A stretch of 27,225 nucleotides of DNA, from assembly GCA_947476405.1 (NCBI GenBank), contig CANJQG010000023.1, positions 1 through 27,225 of the forward strand, in the 5' to 3' direction. This document shows positions 22,925 to 27,225 of the stretch, in pieces (the stretch's first letter is position 1; each line of letters begins with the position of its first letter). The stretch is from Thiotrichales bacterium (GTDB lineage Bacteria; Pseudomonadota; Gammaproteobacteria; Francisellales; CACEW01). A program made the translations under genes and the position numbers. The notes below the pieces were generated by a model, which was given only the letters and a program-made list of their open reading frames with translations, was not told where the DNA came from and searched no databases.

Positions 22925-23521
22925 ATGAAAAAACTTTGCCTTGCTATTTTACCGTTTTCTATGATGTTGTGCGCTTGTTCTTCGGGCCCTACAGTGAGTT
23001 ATGTAGATCCCAATACAGTCGATACAACTTCAATTAACTTTAGCTCGACTGATCTCCAAACCACAGCAGCAAGCATGGTCAATCAAATGCTTGCCTCCCC
23101 GGTCATCGTACAATTGACGCAAAGCCAATCGCCTGTTATGTATGTCAGCGGCCTAACGAATAATACCAGCGAATTTATTGATACGCAGGCAATTACGGAC
23201 ACCATTTCAACCCAGCTGATTCAAAGTGGAAAATTTCAGTTTGTCGATATGAACAAAGTCAATGCGATTAAAAAACAGTTGAATTATCAAAATAACTCTG
23301 GAATGGTTAACCCAAGTACAGCAGCAAAAATTGGCCAACAAGTTGGCGCACAATATATGTTTTATGGCGATATCTCTAGCATTACAGCAGTCAATTCTAG
23401 CCAGGAATCTCAATACTATCAAATCACAATGCGCCTAATGAACATCCAAACAGGCATTATCACCTGGCAAGGACAACAACAAATTCGGAAAGTTGCAACA
23501 CGCAAAACCTTTGGTTGGTGA
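22925..23521 (+). CDS. lpoB: Penicillin-binding protein activator LpoB
   Basis: Outer-membrane lipoprotein that reaches through the periplasm to switch on the peptidoglycan synthase PBP1b. The signal peptide ends LCAC (Cys at about 18; a Cys at -2 is slightly unusual). A short linker precedes the globular domain. Visible family blocks are SPVMYVSGLTNNTSEFIDTQAITDTISTQLIQSGKFQFVD, GQQVGAQYMFYGDISSI and ITMRLMNIQTGIITWQGQQQIRK. At 198 residues it is close to E. coli LpoB (213), with a shorter disordered linker. AAGAGAG lies before the ATG. The stop overlaps the start of ubiB. Confidence 0.9.
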   Translation: MKKLCLAILPFSMMLCACSSGPTVSYVDPNTVDTTSINFSSTDLQTTAASMVNQMLASPVIVQLTQSQSPVMYVSGLTNNTSEFIDTQAITDTISTQLIQSGKFQFVDMNKVNAIKKQLNYQNNSGMVNPSTAAKIGQQVGAQYMFYGDISSITAVNSSQESQYYQITMRLMNIQTGIITWQGQQQIRKVATRKTFGW

Positions 23522-25095
23522 TTACTTTGTTATTTAAACCCTTCCGTCAAATTTTCCGCATTGTAAAAATTATTTATATTATGCTTAAATTCGGCTTAGA
23601 TCGCGCTTTATTTAACCTTCCTCTTTTTAGCCTATTTAAAAGCTTTTTTTGGTTCAATCCTTTTTACTGGCACATACGCAAACAAAAACTCACACGTGGT
23701 GAGCGCTTACGCTTGGCATTGGAAGCATTGGGCCCCCTTTTTATTAAGTTTGGCCAAATTTTATCCACACGCTATGATGTGCTTCCTGATGATATTGTGG
23801 AGAGTCTCGCAAAATTGCAAGATCAAGTCAAACCTTTTGATTCAAATATTGCAATTCAGACCATTGAATCTGAACTGGGCGGCCCTATCGATCAATTTTT
23901 TGATCACTTTGAAAAAGAAGCCTTTGCATCTGCTTCAATCTCACAAGTCCATGCTGCACGCCTTAAGACAGGTGAAGAAGTCATTATTAAAGTGCTTCGC
24001 CCACACATCAAAGAGGAGATTGCGCAGGATATTAGCATTCTCAATACCTTAGCAAAAATTTTAGAACGCATCTCCGGCTCAGCACGACGAATTCATGCAA
24101 CAGGAATTGTGGATGAAATCAATCGCACCCTACAAAATGAACTTGATCTTGTTAAAGAAGCCGCGAATGCCTCCCAATTACGCCGCCAGTTTTTAACTGA
24201 TCCCAGACTGTACATTCCTAAAATTTATTGGGAAGTAACACGAACCAAAGTATTAGTCATGGAGCGTGTTTATGGGATTGCCGTGGGAGATGCAGACGCT
24301 TTACATGAAAAAGGATTTTCCCTTCTTGAAGTGGCAACCGTAGGGATTCAAGCTTTCTATACTCAAGTTTTTTCCAATGCTTTTTTTCATGCTGATATGC
24401 ATCCAGGGAATATCTTTATCGCATCTAACTCCCAAGCGCATCCCTGCTGGATTCTTATTGATTTTGGCATTGTGGGAACATTAAGCAAAGAAGACCAATA
24501 CTATCTTGCCAGCAATTTTCTGGCCTTTATTGATCGCGATTATCGTCGCGTTGCTGAATTACACTTAGAGTCTGGCTGGGTGCCTAAAAACGTCCGCATT
24601 GATGTTCTTGAATCCGCGATTCGAGGGGTCTGCGAACCCATTTTTGAACTTCCTCAAAATCAAATCTCCATGGGCCAAACTTTATTCCGCCTCATTAAAA
24701 TCGCACGCGAATTTAAAATGGAAGTGATGCCTCAGCTCCTCCTTCTCCAAAAAACCCTCGTTAATGTAGAAGGCCTCGCCAGAAAATTAGCGCCTGAAAT
24801 TAATATGTGGTTAATTGCAAGGCCCATTCTAGAAAAATGGATGAAAAGCAAATTAGGCTGGAAAAGCCTGCTCCATCGTTTAAAAGAGCAACTCCCTACC
24901 CTGAACGAACGCCTCCCAGAGATCCCACATCTTATTTTTCAAGCCTTAAAAAACGTGCAATCTAAACAAGAAAATCCGACTGTGGACAAGCACTTGCCCC
25001 CTACCAGATGGCCTCTTTTTAAGCGCTGGACTGGATTTATACTAGGTCTTCTGATCGGCATTGGAATAATGATAATCTACTTCCATAAAATATAA
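23515..25095 (+). CDS. ubiB: Ubiquinone biosynthesis ATPase/kinase-like protein UbiB
   Basis: ADCK/UbiB-family protein needed for ubiquinone synthesis; acts as an ATPase at the membrane rather than a normal protein kinase. KFGQ (78-81) with ALGPLFIKFGQILSTRYD, the Ala-rich loop FASASISQVHAARL (A-rich in place of the Gly loop), IIKVLRP (Lys159), FFHADMHPGNIF and IDFGIVGTL (E. coli has DCG). A C-terminal membrane helix is at about 500-522. Start is TTG 23515 or GTG 23518, both overlapping the lpoB stop; N-terminal residues are therefore uncertain. It is usually in ubiE-ubiJ-ubiB; here it follows lpoB. Its last 54 bases overlap truA on the other strand. Confidence 0.94.
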   Translation: MVITLLFKPFRQIFRIVKIIYIMLKFGLDRALFNLPLFSLFKSFFWFNPFYWHIRKQKLTRGERLRLALEALGPLFIKFGQILSTRYDVLPDDIVESLAKLQDQVKPFDSNIAIQTIESELGGPIDQFFDHFEKEAFASASISQVHAARLKTGEEVIIKVLRPHIKEEIAQDISILNTLAKILERISGSARRIHATGIVDEINRTLQNELDLVKEAANASQLRRQFLTDPRLYIPKIYWEVTRTKVLVMERVYGIAVGDADALHEKGFSLLEVATVGIQAFYTQVFSNAFFHADMHPGNIFIASNSQAHPCWILIDFGIVGTLSKEDQYYLASNFLAFIDRDYRRVAELHLESGWVPKNVRIDVLESAIRGVCEPIFELPQNQISMGQTLFRLIKIAREFKMEVMPQLLLLQKTLVNVEGLARKLAPEINMWLIARPILEKWMKSKLGWKSLLHRLKEQLPTLNERLPEIPHLIFQALKNVQSKQENPTVDKHLPPTRWPLFKRWTGFILGLLIGIGIMIIYFHKI

Positions 25096-25821
25096 TCCCT
25101 GAGGAGGAATCGTCATTGCTGCGGCATCACGACGCTTTGCAAGCAAAACGTCCTGCATCCATTCTGGCACTTTTTTTTTCGCGCCAATTTTCAACAAAAC
25201 CCCCACTATATTTCGCACCATGTGATGTAAAAAGCCACCCGCTTTAATATCAATCACAATCAACTTTTCCTGACGCGTCACATTACAAAAATGCACTGTT
25301 TTAATAGGGCTTTTTGCCTGACACTCCTGCCCCCTAAATGATGAAAAATCATACGTACCAACCAAATACTGCGCCGCTTGATGCATCAAATCCACATCAA
25401 GAGGCAATGGATGCCAAAGGACCCGATCATGTAAAAGACTAGAGGCGACAGGTTGATTTAAAATCTGATACTGATACCGACGCGCCAGAGCAGAAAAACG
25501 CGCATTAAAATCATCTGCTACCCGTTTTGCTGCATGAACGCGGATATCATGAGGCAAAAAGTGATTAGCCCCCACAATATAAGTATAAAGTTGACGCATT
25601 ACAGGGGTATCAAAATGAACAACCTGGCAGCGCGCATGCACGCCCGCATCAGTCCGACCTGCGGCAACAAGACGCACAGGATGCTGCACCAACTGCGTAA
25701 GGGCCGCCTCAAGTGTAGCTTGAACACTCGCCACACCACGAGATTGACGTTGCCAACCATGATAAGCCGTTCCAACATACTCTACTTCTAGTAAAATTCG
25801 TGGCATAATAGACAGATTCAT
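25042..25821 (-). CDS. truA: tRNA pseudouridine(38-40) synthase
   Basis: Makes pseudouridine at positions 38-40 of the tRNA anticodon arm. Catalytic Asp58 lies in AAGRTDAGVHA, preceded by VEYVGTAYHGWQRQ and VQATLEAAL. Later motifs are DFNARFSALARRYQYQI, FSSFRGQECQAKSPIKTV and GGFLHHMVRNIVG. Length (259) is normal. ATG 25821 has CGGAT at a suitable distance; ATG 25806 (MPRILLEVEY) is the alternative and fits the family front equally. A run of nine A on the coding strand (25179-25171) encodes KKK. The tail past the GLYF-x-EVDY end continues into the convergent ubiB gene. Confidence 0.95.
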   Translation of the reverse strand: MNLSIMPRILLEVEYVGTAYHGWQRQSRGVASVQATLEAALTQLVQHPVRLVAAGRTDAGVHARCQVVHFDTPVMRQLYTYIVGANHFLPHDIRVHAAKRVADDFNARFSALARRYQYQILNQPVASSLLHDRVLWHPLPLDVDLMHQAAQYLVGTYDFSSFRGQECQAKSPIKTVHFCNVTRQEKLIVIDIKAGGFLHHMVRNIVGVLLKIGAKKKVPEWMQDVLLAKRRDAAAMTIPPQGLYFMEVDYHYSNADQKT

Positions 25822-25835
25822 TTTATCCGAAATGT

Positions 25836-25864
25836 ATTTTAAATTTTAAACAGGAAAAATACAA
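25836..25864 (-). promoter_or_regulatory. Possible promoter for truA
   Basis: On the minus strand TTGTAT (25864-25859; 4/6) and TAAAAT (25841-25836; 5/6) are 17 bases apart. The predicted start would be very close to ATG 25821, leaving a leader of only about 8 bases, which weakens the call. Confidence 0.3.
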
Positions 25865-26409
25865 TGCATGAGAATAAGCCTTCACTCCAAATGATTTTTT
25901 CGACCCAAAACAATCAATCAGAAAACAATTCTCTTTCTTTCTATTTAGAAGATAATCAATGGAGTCACCTTCTGGAATTAGTCAATGAATATGGAAATTT
26001 CGAAATTTACAAGGACGGCTCTAATCAATTTCTTCTTCATCTTGGAGAGCATCGTTTTTCAGTTTCGAAAGATTTCAATAAATCAATGGTCACGATGCTT
26101 GATCTGTCACTCGCGACTCCAGGTGCCGCGGAATTACTTGCCAAAATTGCGGACTTAATCTTTTTTGATCGCAAACGGCGTTTTATGATTTTAGCCAGCG
26201 CGATAGATTACGAAAAAGCAGGATGGACAGCTTGCCAAACCCTCGAGATCCCTTTAAAACCAGCAAACAAAGATCAAGCAGAACGTTTTCAAGCCTGGGA
26301 AACAGAGTATAAAAAAAATAACACACTCAAATTCAAAAGCTTTTCTCAAACCATCGTAGAAAACAAAACGTCCGAAAACCCCACACCAGGCAACCAAACT
26401 AATAAGTAA
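25864..26409 (+). CDS. Unrecognised 181-residue protein
   Basis: I do not recognise this protein. It has no signal peptide or membrane helix and is probably cytosolic. A polar, Asn/Gln-rich N-terminus (to about 25) leads into a mixed alpha/beta-looking middle: WSHLLELVNEYGNFEIYKDGSNQFLLHLGEHRFSVSKDF, then MLDLSLATPGAAELLAKIADLIFFDRKRRFMILASAIDYEKAGW. The tail from about 145 is Lys/Asn/Thr-rich and likely disordered. CAGGA lies 9 bases before the ATG. The predicted promoter would lie inside truA (CATAAT 25804-25809 with an upstream TG), but the -35 box is poor. Its 3' end overlaps the next gene, on the opposite strand, by 11 bases. Coding is supported by the ribosome-binding site and protein-like composition. 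Confidence 0.72.
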   Translation: MHENKPSLQMIFSTQNNQSENNSLSFYLEDNQWSHLLELVNEYGNFEIYKDGSNQFLLHLGEHRFSVSKDFNKSMVTMLDLSLATPGAAELLAKIADLIFFDRKRRFMILASAIDYEKAGWTACQTLEIPLKPANKDQAERFQAWETEYKKNNTLKFKSFSQTIVENKTSENPTPGNQTNK

Positions 26410-26974
26410 GCGCGCCCAACTCTGAAATGCACTTCTCTTGATTATGGCTAGAAGAAGATAGGGCTGGATGAGACTGCACCGCCTGAGTCAAAGATTGCCT
26501 GGACATAATTTCAGTTAAAATCGTTAAAGTCGCGACCACATTGCCCTGAGGATTATAGATTGGATACACTTTTACATGCGAGGCAAACTCAGTCTTGGAA
26601 TGCAAAATTGCATTAACAAACGAACTCGAAACTTGACTTAAATTAAACGCAGAAAGTCGCATTTTCTCCAACTCTAACTCCACCTCTTCATTGAATAAAG
26701 TAAGCTCTGCCTGAGATTCCAAGGCAAAAGCCTCCTGAAAACCATGCAATTCACGATAACGCTCGCTCGTCCATACATAACGACCATAGCGATTATTAAT
26801 GCAACTCAAACGTCCCAGATGCATCATGACATAATGCAACTCAGCAGGATCTTCTATTCTTAACAAAGAAATCAATCTTTTAACACAATAACCATACTTC
26901 ACATAAATACCGTGAAAAACAACCTTATCATAAATATCCTGAACCACATCTTTAATTTCTTGACAGTCTTGCAT
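26399..26974 (-). CDS. Unrecognised 191-residue protein, possible winged-helix plus sensor-like segment
   Basis: Not recognised. No signal peptide or membrane segment. ATG 26974 follows a strong AAGAGGAG sequence. Residues about 6-75 (VVQDIYDKVVFHGIYVKYGYCVKRLISLLRIEDPAELHYVMMHLGRLSCINNRYGRYVWTSERY) could form three helices and a beta hairpin, as in a winged helix. Residues about 95-160 (VSSSFVNAILHSKTEFASHVKVYPIYNPQGNVVATLTILTEI) vaguely recall a PAS/GAF-like strand-rich segment. Both are impressions without a family match. The last 30 residues are Ser/Gln-rich. It ends against the convergent 181-residue gene with an 11-base overlap. Confidence 0.7.
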   Translation of the reverse strand: MQDCQEIKDVVQDIYDKVVFHGIYVKYGYCVKRLISLLRIEDPAELHYVMMHLGRLSCINNRYGRYVWTSERYRELHGFQEAFALESQAELTLFNEEVELELEKMRLSAFNLSQVSSSFVNAILHSKTEFASHVKVYPIYNPQGNVVATLTILTEIMSRQSLTQAVQSHPALSSSSHNQEKCISELGALTY

Positions 26975-27225
26975 GATGGCGCTCCTCTTATCTAAGTTCC
27001 CGCCATTTCAACATAAACCACTAAATCTAGCAAGGAACATTGATACAAAATTCATGTAAATAATATAAAATTTAATAAAAGAGCCTCTTGCAATATTATT
27101 TTCAGAAATGGCCAGATAAACAGCAGAATCTGAACGTATTGACGGCGTTAGGCGTCCGCGGGTAATTTTCCAGCTGTATTGCATCAAAAATAAACAATTT
27201 TTCGATTTTCCAGGCAGGGCATTCC
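26975..27225. other. AT-rich non-coding end, perhaps edge of a mobile element
   Basis: No convincing gene in these 251 bases. Up to 27080 the sequence is very AT-rich and presumably contains the promoter of the minus-strand gene, though no good box pair was found. From GAGCCTCTTGCAA (27081-27093) the base composition changes to more GC. Two minus-strand frames stay open to the right edge, one ending at TGA in ...CCLSGHF. The sharp change and the GAGCCTCTTGCAA start suggest, without proving, a mobile-element terminus. Confidence 0.3.

Noticed and set aside
1..27225. CRISPR arrays, tRNA or rRNA genes
   Set aside because: No regularly spaced repeats and no cloverleaf-like intergenic sequence were seen; gaps between genes are mostly under 130 bases.

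Overview
The window is ordinary chromosomal DNA of a gammaproteobacterium. It is AT-leaning, tightly packed and mostly housekeeping. Several features fit a Legionella/Coxiella-type (Legionellales) relative: the gene set, the A/T homopolymers inside genes, transposon scars at the left edge and perhaps the right, broken-up classical operons (tolQRA without tolB-pal, a lone murE, ubiB away from ubiE/ubiJ), and an L-serine dehydratase that ends in a lone C-terminal cysteine as in Legionella. The taxon is inferred from gene content only; no rRNA or marker search was possible.

Layout. 1-153: 3' end of an insertion sequence (transposase C-terminus plus presumed element end), next to the stop of cvpA. 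163-2062 (-): folC-cvpA. 2126-2920 (+): psd, divergent from folC with overlapping promoters. 2952-5305 (+): tolQ-tolR-tolA-recX, translationally coupled. 5417-7386 (-): lpxK - Trm112-like - kdsB, an LPS Kdo/lipid A operon with overlapping genes. 7514-10131 (+): APC amino-acid permease and queG. 10128-10448 (-) and 10555-11625 (+): a BON-domain lipoprotein and an AI-2E/PerM-family membrane protein, fired from back-to-back promoters. 11622-14740 (-): def-fmt-yadG-yadH (peptide deformylase, Met-tRNA formyltransferase, ABC exporter). 14811-17086 (+): sdaA-prmA. 17098-18618 (-): murE. 18732-20527 (+): cyclophilin ppiB and an Nramp-like metal transporter with its own Fur-box promoter. 20605-22437 (+): typA/bipA. 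22511-25095 (+): ycfL-like lipoprotein, lpoB, ubiB. 25042-25821 (-): truA. 25864-26409 (+) and 26399-26974 (-): two convergent proteins I do not recognise. 26975-27225: AT-rich non-coding DNA, possibly running into another mobile element.

How the genes work together. Much of the window builds or maintains the envelope: lipid A and Kdo (lpxK, kdsB), phosphatidylethanolamine (psd), outer-membrane constriction (tolQRA), peptidoglycan precursor (murE) and synthase activation (lpoB). The rest is translation start and modification (def, fmt, prmA, queG, truA, Trm112-like, typA), cofactors (folC, ubiB), and nutrient uptake or breakdown (permease, sdaA, Nramp).

No obviously new multi-gene system is visible. 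The points most worth a second look are the Fur-box promoter driving a non-canonical Nramp, the Asp-to-Glu change in the self-processing triad of phosphatidylserine decarboxylase, the shortened FolC N-terminus with a C9 tract, and the two unrecognised convergent genes at the right end. No tRNA, rRNA or CRISPR array was seen, and no gene-free stretch exceeds 300 bases.
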